From assembly GCA_008508345.1 (NCBI GenBank), contig QNGE01000974.1, positions 1,589 through 65,588 of the forward strand: 64,000 bases of DNA, read 5' to 3'. The first letter of the stretch is position 1. The number at the start of each line of letters is the position of its first letter. The position numbers were made by a program, and so were the translations under genes. Below the pieces are notes generated by a model, which did not search any database, was not told where the DNA came from, and saw only the letters and a list, made by a program, of their open reading frames with translations. Of the stretch, positions 37,933 to 48,638 are shown one piece after another. This DNA comes from Paragonimus westermani. Taxonomy: Eukaryota; Platyhelminthes; Trematoda; Plagiorchiida; Troglotrematidae.

Positions 37933-39931
37933 CACTGTCTGCAAACACCTACTTTCAGAACTGCTGTGTTTCAGTGCAACCGTACATCTGTTGTAACTGT
38001 TTGTACTAGCTCAGTCAGCTAACTGGCTGGAAGTCACTTCAAGGGAATAGACGTATATTTTATGGGTTTGCCTACCAGCTTCTAAGACGGGAGATGTCTC
38101 ACGAACGCACAACCTTGACTCAAAAATAGATGGCTGGTCGTAACGTCTTGCTTCAGGGTGTATCCGAACACATAACATATGACACAATTCAGGAACAGAA
38201 CACATAACAACCTAGTTCTCTTTTCTATGCCCCTCAGATAGTTATTCGGCAAATCGACATGATCGTCTCCTTTGTATAGCAATAGTAATGAATAGAGGTG
38301 GAACTGTGATTACCGGACAAATGGACACTTTGATAACATGCGACTGAGATTTTCAGGTTAAACCCTCCCTTGTATTAGTTTATAATGCTCACTCTCAAAT
38401 CATTATTCTACTACTGGTCTCGTCTTGTATAGACATATCAGATTTCCTTTTTTACGCACGCAAACAGACTGTCACCCGAAACATTCTTTCATGTCTCCAT
38501 TGACTACGGGTCCGTGTTTCTGTCTACTTCCTTAGTTTTTACATTGTGGGCGATTACATTACTTCTGACATCTTGTCTACTGCGCGCCGTTGTTAACCTG
38601 ATGTGCCAATCATAACTACAGAAACCGAGAAATTATTCCGACCTGATTTTACTCTGTGAAAAACTAACCCTTCTGTAGAAGCGCCAGTGGTTGCAACTTT
38701 TAATCTGTTGTTCCGGCCTTCTCTTTACCACACGGTACCGTTGTGGTAGCACCAAGATGGAAGTTATATACACCAGCGGTAGAATCCTGAGCACCAGAGG
38801 AGCAGATTCAGAGAGAATTAACAATTCAGTTTCATCTAGTCGTTTCCTAGCAACTTGCTGCATTTAGACATGAGAAGGTACACCAGAGGTTGGACAGAAT
38901 GATTAGGCGTCAAAAGTCGTAGCTCGAACAAACAGGTGGCATGGATAGGTGTTCCTCATGAACTAAACACCGAGTTTTGTTAATTGAAGAAAAGAGCCCT
39001 ATCAATTGCCAAGAATATGGGGTTAACGGTAGAGAGCAATGCAGTAATGATTCAACTTGCTGCGAGATGTTACGTCGTAGTCATTGAACTCAGATTTCTA
39101 GTTCGGCTATCGCTTTGGGTGTTTTTTGTTATAGAGGGCTGTGTCAGCAACTTGGGGGATATTTCTGACATCCATAAAAATGGACACCAATCCACTCAGG
39201 CTGACATGGCAAGCAACTTATGAAGGGAAAAGATTGGGTAAACTGACTCCAGCGTTTGGAAAGGTCATAATCAGGGTAGAATGGACCAGATAAAATCGAC
39301 AGGGAGAGAAAGAGAAGGATGCATAAATTGATTCAGGATTTGTGACTCGCAACGAGTTCTGTTCTGTGCTTATTATGAAAACCTACACAACTCTGAGAAT
39401 TGCAACTGGTGAACAAAAGGGTGTTGATTAAATTCAATTCTTGGTAAATGGTCTTCCGAATTCGTGCAACCAAATATGTTGAACAAAGCTTTACAAGCTA
39501 CATGCAAAAACTCCTAGAGTTATGCGAACTGACTGCTACCAATGAATTTGAGATGAACAGACTAGTACAATAAACCATTTTAAGATCAGGTTAGGGTAGT
39601 ACTCAGAAATATTGGGTTGTCATTGGTGTGGGCTTCACATGTAACTTACAAACCTGGGCACGACAAATTTATGATTACCAAATAGAAAAGTGTTCCTCAA
39701 TACTATAAAGTGAAATTTCATCAACAAACATCCTATGAAATGTGATAATGGTGATCTTGTCTGAAGTATGCCGTTCTACAACTTTGCTAAAAATTCCATC
39801 AAATTTAAACACTAGAAAGCCCAGAGAGTCGACGAAGTTTGTTCAACACGAATAACGTTTCACTGACGAGCGCACCTGCAGTGGGAATACAAAATAACTG
39901 TGCACACTTACAAGTGACTTGATCTGTCCAG

Positions 39932-40149
39932 TTTGCAAGATGCAACTTACAGTCTTTTCGAATTGCTTACCGACGGATTTCATTAAGTATGCTCTGTTCA
40001 GATTTAAGCAAGTGCTTCACAATACGGGGTTGGAATTTTCTCTGGACAACAGTGTGTTGTCAGTCTCCCACAATTACGATGAATTAGCAAAAGTTCTTGT
40101 TGAATCAAGATCTCCCTTAAGCTTCTTAAACACAGGGCTCCATCTGTAG
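39932..40149 (+). CDS. Candidate host exon, unknown protein
   Basis: An acceptor-like ATCTGTCCAG precedes 39932, and the frame then runs to a TAG at 40149 in a protein-like sequence (KYALFRFKQVLHNTGLEFSL, then YDELAKVLVESRSPLSFL). A donor could lie at 40145 (GTAGGT) or directly after the TAG. The sequence looks amphipathic and helical, without Cys-rich, membrane or catalytic motifs. I do not recognise the family. The minus strand gives no alternative. The evidence is codon character and splice-like borders only. Confidence 0.3.
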
Positions 40150-41780
40150 GTTGTGATGACCTGAGCACCGCATTCACTGCATCAAATTTGAGTGCTTAGT
40201 TATTTATCACTGGAAAATGTTTCTTTGGAGTTCGGGACAAGACAACATCTTCTGTTAGCAACAGTGTTAGGGGAGTAACTGTATACATGTTTCACGATTC
40301 ATTAGACGCACTGACTAACTGAAGCTTAGAAGACAAATAGGATTCTATCAGATTGCATTATTCAAACGATCAGAGTTGTATATGGCACGTCACTTATCTA
40401 GATCGGATCTGGCCATAGAATCAGGAAAAGAGCCTTGTTGTTATGCAGTTGATTTCTTACAAGTTATTCCGAAGTCGAGGACCTTGAGATTTTGGTTCTT
40501 AAGAAGAGTGTGCACGAACCCAAGCATTTCCCGATTGTTCATTTAAATTCATACAAAAGAATACACCTGTAATCAACTGTAGTTTTGAGAGCCTGTTGCA
40601 CTTCTATAGTAATTGCATTCTTGAATTTTAGTCCTGTTTTCAACCCAAATGCGCCCAGATCGCCTATCGCACGATTTGCGCGAACACACAGTCGCCAACA
40701 ACAAGACAAATACTTGGTTAATCGTGGCTATTATTAGCAAAAACAAGTTAATTACTATAAACCATACAACAGAGTTATGGCTTGGAGGGTGTCCTTCAAC
40801 GAAGACTCATTACACGGGTGCAATACTCACAATATCGATGTCTAGTGATCCTGATTACTCACTAAACAATTTTCCTGTGTTATCATCTAGTCAGTTGCGC
40901 CGATCGTCAAGCCTCAACATTTTTCCCTTCAGTCATGCATACAGTAAACGGGAATATTCTCAGAATTTTAAAATAAGAAAATTCTATTTCACATGATGGC
41001 CCGCAATCTTCGTTTGATCCACGTAGAGGAGACCCCTGGTCATCGAACATATTTACAAGAGTGTTTGTTTCTCCACAGAACAACCACAGAAAATGACATG
41101 GTACTACACAGGTACAACGACATACATTACTCACCTTGAGTAACGATTTTAAGCAAGAACTATCAAACTGTCTGACCCGTCATGGTTGTTAACGGTTTTG
41201 ACAAGTAAAAACAAGCATTCGGGTTCAAAAGTTCACGGCTTCCTAACGATCACTGTTTTGTCTAATGAATTACCTGCCTACATGAAACTTTTTGATAGCG
41301 GTATTCAGTCCGCTGCAATGACTTCGTGAATCGAATGTGTGGTAGGAATAGCAGTCATTTGGTGTATACAAGACTGTCATTCTCATATCGTACAAAAGCA
41401 GTGAACTTGTTATTCAACAAACAAAATTTACAATGAGCTCAATTAAATATGTGCATATTTGTGATAGACATTCTTCACGCTGAGATTTAGCCATGTGAAT
41501 GATAGCAAAACATTCATAGAGTTGTGCATGATGCAGCAGAACCACAATGTGTTGGCTGAAACGTTTTGCTGTACAGCGGCCATTAACCACATTCAATAAG
41601 GTACCACTTACACGACCTGAGTAGGAAAATTACACCAAAAGTCTTTACAGATGTCCCTAGAAAACACTGACGCTGCACAACTTATGGGACCTACGCGAAG
41701 CAATGCAGTAAATGTTTGGTTCCTGTGGACATCACTGATGTGATGGACGCCTTCTTTGTTTTTGGCAGACCTTGCCGGTG

Positions 41781-41794
41781 ACACACACACACAC
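41781..41794. repeat. (AC)7 microsatellite
   Basis: Seven AC units after CCGGTG. A plain dinucleotide repeat with no visible gene context. Confidence 0.85.
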
Positions 41795-43229
41795 CGCAGA
41801 ATGAAACTAACTACCTACCAATAAGCGCCGGGTTGTAGTCCAGACATTTCTTTATCGAATCAAGAATATAGTCACCAAAGTTGCACGAAGACGTGAAGTT
41901 TTCTCTTCAGATGATGCGTTTCCTTCTCACAGGAGGTCAAAAGCGATCAACCGTTTGTGGTTGGCCAACAAACGAACACACATCCACCTCACTCTCGGAC
42001 GGATTTGAGGCAGAAAGCTGAGCGAGAATAAATGCAGTATAGGTGTAAGACATTAAGCTGATAGATGACCTAACATTAATCCTGGTGACAAGCTGTGTTC
42101 AATGTTGATGACATTAGACTATGTCTTATGGGACGTGAATGGTTGAAGTGAGATATGAACATGATGAATTATAAGTAGAAATTTCGGTTTGGAATGTGCA
42201 TTAAGAAGATTTATATTTGATGTCGGCAGCTGACAATAAACGGAATTATTCTACGATTTTAAGTGAACATCATTCTCTCCAGGTCCGACTATAATGACCG
42301 TGCCTATCCTATTGGAGAACACCTAATCGATAGAATCATCTGGGATGGTTATTTTCACTTCTGGACTGAAAGTTGAGTGCATTTCATATCTGAGCTTTCA
42401 TATGACCTGTTCACTGGTTTAGATTTAATCATTATTGATATCCTTTATGTCAGCTTGCGTTTGAGATGAATTCGTTCCATTGTAGGTTGGACTTACTAGT
42501 TGATGGTGACTACTTCAGTACAATCTGTCGTGAACAGCGACAGAGCAGGATAGATCCCTATAATCATTCGCACATAATTATCGCCATTGTTGCAATGATA
42601 TGGCTACAGCGTGACTGTGTCATATCTTGGGGGTTGAGTATTCTAAGATATCTGCATTAGTGAACATTCCTTATGATAAACTATTAAAAGAATAGTAGAT
42701 GTCCTTAAAATTTTATCAGCTATGTCAAAACAACTCTGGATCATGTTATGAGAAAAATGTTGCATACTATGCGAATTGGCATCAGCTGGTTAGTTCGAAG
42801 GTGTCAGTTTTGGAGGTGATCATCACCCTCATGTGTCTTTTTTCGACACTTGAGAAAAACATGGTAAGGCAGAGGTATCACCTTGAACTATATGGTATTT
42901 ATCGAAACCAACTGTTCGTACAACTTTCAATACCGTCGTGACCAATGCACGATTTTCATCAGTTTTCAGAACATTCGCAGAGGGTTGTCGGATTTATGCC
43001 TCCAAGAGAAAACGAGATTGTGATATCCCGAATTTTTCGAACTCTTAAGAGAATGATTGGTTAGGAAACAGGCAGCATGTGTGATAGCATTAGATAAAGC
43101 TAATTTGTTAAATAAGCTAACACGGTGTGATGTATTTCAAATTTTCGTTCACTCATACAGGTGCAACCAATTCCATCATGCTCATAAGTCCTTCCTTGAT
43201 TATGTTAGGAGGCGCATCTCCTAACGAGA

Positions 43230-43610
43230 CAGTCATGATGCATCACGCCACATCGATCGACCGGCCCAGCTAGGATGCTATGGTCGTGGGTGGTGGTATG
43301 GTCCCATTCAGCCAATCAGATTGCAGGTATGCGGTCGAACGACTGTGCGCTGTCTGGTCACTGTATTTTCTCGCGGCTGCCTTCTGGTACCCCCTGTAAC
43401 GTGATTTGTTCTGACTCCCTGACCGCCATATATGACTGTCTCAATTGATTCGCTTCGTGTCTGTCGACCATCTATGGTAATCGTTTGTCTTATAAATCTA
43501 GAGCTTCTGTGTCCTAAGTTTTGTCTCGATCGTCCAATAAACAGTGCAGCCGCGTCTCTTCTGATTTCTCGTTTTTAGGGTCAAGTGACTGAGCGCGTAC
43601 CAAAGGGGAC
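43230..43610 (+). promoter_or_regulatory. LTR-like or promoter-like GC-rich block
   Basis: This block is clearly more GC-rich than its surroundings and carries, in order, a CCAAT motif (GCCAATCAG, 43310), two TATA-like motifs (CCATATATGAC near 43427 and CTTATAAATC near 43490), and a polyadenylation-type signal (CCAATAAACAG near 43534). That order, promoter then poly(A) signal within about 250 bp, is what a solo LTR shows. No second copy exists in the window, so its ends cannot be fixed, and no clear primer-binding site or polypurine tract was seen. It could also be the promoter of a short transcript. It is not similar to the short gypsy LTRs at 14854 and 25582. Confidence 0.35.
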
Positions 43611-45639
43611 GATCCAATAGATTACGATTTTGATATTTAGGTGAAGGATTACCCATATGCATGCGGTTGTGTAATGGAGTCATTGGATTACTAGACAAGT
43701 TTATCCCACGCAAATCTTGTTCAAACAAGGGCGTTTACTAATGTGGTTAATTTTAATCCGATTCCAACAATACCCAAACGTTTTACTTAAATATAAAATT
43801 TCAGACAAAGATGAATGAGCTTCGCTTTCCAACACTGAAAACAGAGATATTTCAGCTGACGGAAAACATAAGCTCTCTGTGCTAATGGCAGTCGATCCAG
43901 TAGCAGTTTTTCTAAACTTGTCTAAAATGCAGTAAGCCTCACAGAATCATGAGCGCTATAGTAGGAATGTGATATAAAATGGACTAGTCACAGCAATGTT
44001 CTGGTAAAGCTCACCTAAGGGGGGGATGGATCAACATTAATCTGAGCTGTTAGAAAGTAACCTAGCAGTAACTGTATGACCTTTTCGAATGCGTATACCA
44101 GGTTGAAGAGTTAAAAATTGTCTGTTTCTTTGCTGGAAGCAAGTGACCTACCTGAATCAATGGATGCTGCCTGTAAGACCTGTTTTACATTAATATGTTT
44201 TACTTAATTAACTGTATAAAAAGGTTACCTATATTTTTGGGTGGTATCTCTTCTTTCGTTAGGTCAAACAGTTTGTCATCATTGACCTATAGTCCTACCC
44301 GTCTCCTTAGTTTTCGGTGATTGCTTTATATTGACATGGTCTTCTGATTGACTCGTTGGAATTCTATTCAAAGATTACCACTCTACATTGTGACTCGCTA
44401 CGTTATTCATGAAACTCTCACACCTCCATAACCATTCTTAAGCACAGGGTACGTTTGGCGTGATCAGCTGTATTATTGAAATATGGAACTTGTTTGTGCA
44501 ATACCAACTGAATAATTATTCCATTGTGAGTTAAGTATTATGATCTAAATTTCTGTTCGCAACAGAGGACGTGCACGACAGACACACAGGTCGTTTTCCA
44601 TGTTTTGGTGAAAGAAAAGGTAATTACGAACGGCGTACAACACGAGTGTTTCAAAGAATATACCGATTTAACAGCATTACCGAAACTCTCCGCTACCCAT
44701 TATTTGTGGGAATTCTTGTAAACAATAAGGAAATTGGAAAGACAATCAGTCCTTCTTGTATGCGTTATGGAATAGTCACTTACAGACTATACAAGACGAC
44801 TATTTTCGAGAACGCGAAAAAATTACTTATTCCGTGGCCAACGAAATGGCTGATCTTGAAATGCTAGAAACAGTTAACGCATAAAATATTTAGTTAATGG
44901 TTCAACCAGATTGATTTGATCACCATATCTGATCAAGAACATTAAAGTCCGCGAAATAGCAGTTTAATAATAGTGATTGTACATAGATTGGTTTCTTGTT
45001 GGATTGGCATACGGAAAGAATTTTATCCCATACGCTGATTTAGATCTGAATCTAACACCTCAAATTACGTCAGGCTTAAGCCGAAGCAAATTCATAACAT
45101 TGGCCTCAGGACCCAGTTACGTACTGTAGGACGATATTCTTTCTGTGTGTTAAGTGCGCAGGAGTAATTATTATGAGTTTCTCCAACAATGATATTTTAC
45201 GTCTTCCTGTGCACTTGGAACATTGAGCCCATGTTTTTCCAGGCGATTGCCAAGTGTACAGTCTAAGGACTTGGTTTAATTTCATCAGCCAAATACACTG
45301 CACAAGCCATGAACAAAGCGAACATCATACGAACTGATGGGCGAGTGGAATCAACGAAAACAAGCTTGTTTGCTACACGTTTCTTTTATTGTCTAGATCG
45401 GGTATTTTCCACAACATAAACGATGTAAATTCCACGACATAACGACCATTTGTGCCTAAACTTCGGTCAACACAGAGTTGGTGTGTGAGACCTGACTAAA
45501 ACTGCTTCCCTGAATACACCGTCAGATTTCGACGAATACAGCGATTAGACTGATGATGATCTGATCCCATGAGAACGACAGAGTTGCAAACGACTTGTTT
45601 TCTGCGTTTAATCACCTGGTTAACTACAACACAAGAAAT
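43611..45639. other. No recognised element outside the weak exon candidate
   Basis: Apart from 44567-44870 nothing with a motif or repeat match was seen. Confidence 0.45.
44567..44870 (+). CDS. Weak exon candidate, unknown protein
   Basis: A pyrimidine-leaning stretch ends in GCAACAG at 44566, and an open frame continues to a TAG at 44870 with a mostly purine-first codon pattern. The product is basic (ERKGNYERRTTRVFQRIYRF; then GIVTYRLYKTTIFENAKKLL and IPWPTKW). The closing IPWP faintly recalls the LPWP near the end of PLE nucleases, but the rest does not align. The function is unknown and chance cannot be excluded. Confidence 0.2.
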
Positions 45640-45940
45640 ATAAAAACAGCACACACATTGGTCGTGCTATAAGGCGATTGACTGAGAGAGTGCCTGAACA
45701 CCATCCCGCGTGTGGTTAAAATGATTGCAAGCGCGATTGTTACCCATTTGAAAGATTCCAGTCATTCTGTCAGTAAGAAAGATGTTTTTCAGGTTGTACA
45801 CTGAGTGCCAAGGAATCCACCAGAAATGGTGCCATTCCGAATGTTGGCCGTTGTCGAAGCCTTTAGCATTCGATTGCGCAACTCTGAACTCTGCTCTCAG
45901 AAGTTCGTGTGGACACTTAACCTTACTTGGCCCACAATCA
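45640..45940 (+). mobile_element. Penelope-like element remnant 5 (GIY-YIG nuclease part)
   Basis: The plus strand reads THIGRAIRRLTERVPEHHPA from 45651, meets a stop at 45716, and continues in another frame as KMIASAIVTHLKDSSHS and KKDVFQVV. It then reads PPEMVPFRMLAVVEAFSIRL and NSELCSQKFVWTLNLTWP to about 45936, with one stop near 45808. This aligns with the end of remnant 2 (YVGRTTRRLSERIREYHPA, AILSHLVDSNH, LCAQKRFVQALDLPWP). It is the only plus-strand PLE copy. The 206-codon open frame on the opposite strand (45667-46287) overlaps it and is an antisense shadow. The HIGR spelling is shared with remnant 1, suggesting the same subfamily. Confidence 0.85.
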
Positions 45941-47544
45941 ATCAAGCCCACGATTTGGAATAGGGATCGCATAACTGAAAACACACACGCCGTCCATAAA
46001 TTCTGCTGATTGTTTTTCTGATCCACCCTAGTTGCTGTTCTCATATTTATTGTGTTGTAATTAGCCTGATGATTAAATACCGAAAGCAAGTCTTGTTCGC
46101 TACTTCGTCGTATGATGATACTGTATCCTGGGCATACCGGGCGTGTCTTTACAGTTTTTCGTCCACGCCTATGCAGGTTCATGTGGTCGAGATTGTGGAA
46201 CACTTGTGGTTTGACCCCATGCGCATGCCTGCAAATATTCATCTGATGGTCGGCACAGTTACTGAAAAAAACCGAGCGCTCTGGCAATGACCATCACCCA
46301 ACATAGTGAAAACTGGATGCAGTCATTGTGAAAACCGGGTCAACCGTGTGTTGGTGGAATGTGAAACCACAGTGGTGTTAGCTGTATTGGCCAGACGACG
46401 AATTATCGAATTTGGGACATAATGTGTTGTCTTTAGATAAAGAGCGTGTAACACCCTGATTTGGAATTTTAACTTTCCTCCTCGATTACGCTAACTGCTA
46501 CCATATTCCCCCTAATACTGTCTGCGTAGTGTTCAACGTGGGGTCGACGAAGTTTGCACAATTCAGAGTGTACATGTTCCAACTGTAATGAGCCTTAGAC
46601 CTATGTGACTTGAACAATCCCAGACTTGTCGAGGTGCAGTAAGACTAGGTGTTCGACACACCGCTCTTGAGCATGTCATTCTCTCATTAGGCAGAAGTGA
46701 AGTGTCCCATGCAAGCGGTCGGCCACATATGCCTGTTAGTGATATTTGGTTTGTCTGTTCATCCCGAGAGTTTATTTGCAAATCACCAGCTCAAACAAGG
46801 TCAATGCATGATTATTGTTTTTTTCGTAGGAATATTTATAACCAACCATTTGTATGTGGCATTTATTCAGGTTAACCGAGATAAACAGTAACAGTCTCTT
46901 GGACACGTGTGTTGTTGCGGTTAAACATCCTGAAATTATGACATACGAACAAAACGCAACATTGTGAAAATACTCGTAGGTTGTAATGGGCGAAATTTGA
47001 TTAGAAAATTGGTCCCGTTGAACAGTTTGAACAGTGCAGATCGAATACGAAACTGGTAGATACAAGCACTTCGTATTGACTCGTCAGTTCCAAATTTCTG
47101 ACAATGTAGGTCGCTTTTTTAATGCAAACAAGCAATGGGGTGAACAATATTTTTTCGACTATGTACTGCTTTCAGTGTTTACAAAAATGGATCAGGAATG
47201 TTTATTTCTAATGAGAAACAGAATGCACTGGTTAAAGACGTGTTTTAGAGTGATCGATATCTAACCCTCTCAATGCACTGAAAATTTCAAAGAAATTCGC
47301 CGAGAATTATGTTGTTAATTTTGCGCGCATTCCGAACAAGGAAACCTCAAGAGTTACTGATTATTTCGTAAAAATTCCCAGCGTAGTCATGAAAAAAATG
47401 TGTAGCGAACAAGCTCGTTTTCAGTGATTCATCATCAGGCTGAATACATCACATTTATATCAAACATTCCACGATAGAATCGTTATGGGAGTAAACGGGG
47501 GACGTGTGGTTAATGAGGTCAATCAGTTCAATGTCGCACTGCAA
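45941..47544. other. No recognised gene
   Basis: A short plus-strand string near 46372-46410 (SGVSCIGQTTNYRI) looks like another worn GIY-YIG core. A plus-strand frame at 47034-47264 follows an acceptor-like TTTGAACAG but has no known motif. Confidence 0.4.
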
Positions 47545-48638
47545 TCAAGTACCCACTTGAACAATGGGTCTTGACAGGCTAACCGGATGGGTGGTTGGCC
47601 AAGGCAAATCCAGAGCCTGAACAAAACGTTTCTGGGCGCACAGGGATGGATCATACATTCGGATCCCAATAACCTCTGCTGCAGAGAGAATCTTGCTCCT
47701 CACCGTTCTTGACCGGATGACCTTAACTCGGTAGATTGGCCGAAATGCGTCCCTTACGTTGACAGTGTGATTTGAATCCACCAGATGTGATAGTATGGCG
47801 CTGCAGACAGACTTTGTTATACCACTGTTGAGCCAAGCTGGATGATATTCCCGGATCCGTTCCGATAAGCGTCTAGTCGTGCGGCCAACATAACTGGTCC
47901 CACAGGAACAGGTAAATGAGTATACACAAAGCGAGGCTGCAGAAATAGGCACTTTATCCTTTAGGCGCGGGCACAAAACCGGATTGGACGTGAAGTGGAC
48001 TCGTAATTTAGCGGCGTAGAATGTTCGGTTGACTGCGCTTGTGAGCCTACGTGTAATAGATCAATCCAACGAAGCCCTCTTCGGCTAAAGTATCGCCTTT
48101 GAATGGTAGTCCGATATGCACAACTTTCTTTTCTACAGAGTACAGCTGGTCTTCTACCCTCCGCTGTTGCATGGCCCCATCTGTGAATCTTTCCGGGTAT
48201 CCATTCTGTATGAATATTGTGCGTATGAATGCTGATTCTTGCGCAATTGTGTCCTCCGTGCAAATCCTTAAGGCTATTCCCTTCAAACAGCCGATCAGAT
48301 TTCTTTTTGAGACATGTGGTACGAAACTATTGAAATGAATATATTGATCAGTCCAAGTATCCTTTCTATGTATCGCCCGCTGAATTGAGCCATCAGCACG
48401 GTGACGTAAACGTACATCCAAAAAGCCTAGTTGGCTACTTCATTTCGGACTCCAACGAAAATGGTAAATTTTGGTGCGCGGAGTTGAATGTTGCCAAGAT
48501 GTCAGTTGGGTTTACGTTATTATCGAGTACGCAAATGATGTCGTCAACATACCTCTTATAAAAATTGCATAGGCGAATTGTTGGACTCAACTGTTCGTTT
48601 TCTAATTTCGCCATAAAAATGTTACTAATTAGGATGGC
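47545..48638 (-). mobile_element. Penelope-like element remnant 2 (RT palm with YVDD, and GIY-YIG endonuclease)
   Basis: This is the best-preserved PLE. On the minus strand the palm reads ILISNIFMAKLENEQ and FYKRYVDDIICVLDNN, with the catalytic YVDD at 48551-48540. After a one-base frame change near 48437 come QLGFLDVRLRHRADGSIQRA, TWTDQYIHFNSFVP, IQNGYPERF and GLPFKGD. The last part (47976-47545) carries the GIY-YIG nuclease: CVYSFTCSCGTSYVGRTTRR, then ERIREYHPAWL with the candidate catalytic Glu, and LDLPWP near the end. PLEs use the RT to copy their RNA and the GIY-YIG domain to nick target DNA. The copy is 5'-truncated at 48638 (RT fingers missing) and interrupted by at least two frameshifts (near 48437 and 48050-47976), so it is inactive. 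Confidence 0.93.

Larger units (their letters stand above)
37933..43229. other. About 5 kb, mostly without recognised features
   Basis: It holds the exon candidate at 39932-40149 and a seven-unit AC microsatellite at 41781. A minus-strand frame near 38282-38220 with YKGDDHVDLPNNY and RGI recalls a LINE reverse-transcriptase motif but stands alone. Confidence 0.4.

Noticed and set aside
38220..38282. Minus-strand YKGDDHVDLPNNY and RGI as LINE RT
   Set aside because: The motif stands alone; neither side continues as a reverse transcriptase.
45667..46287. 206-codon minus-strand open frame, one of the two longest in the window
   Set aside because: Its 3' half lies exactly antisense to PLE remnant 5 and its sequence has no protein-family motif, so it is a shadow frame.
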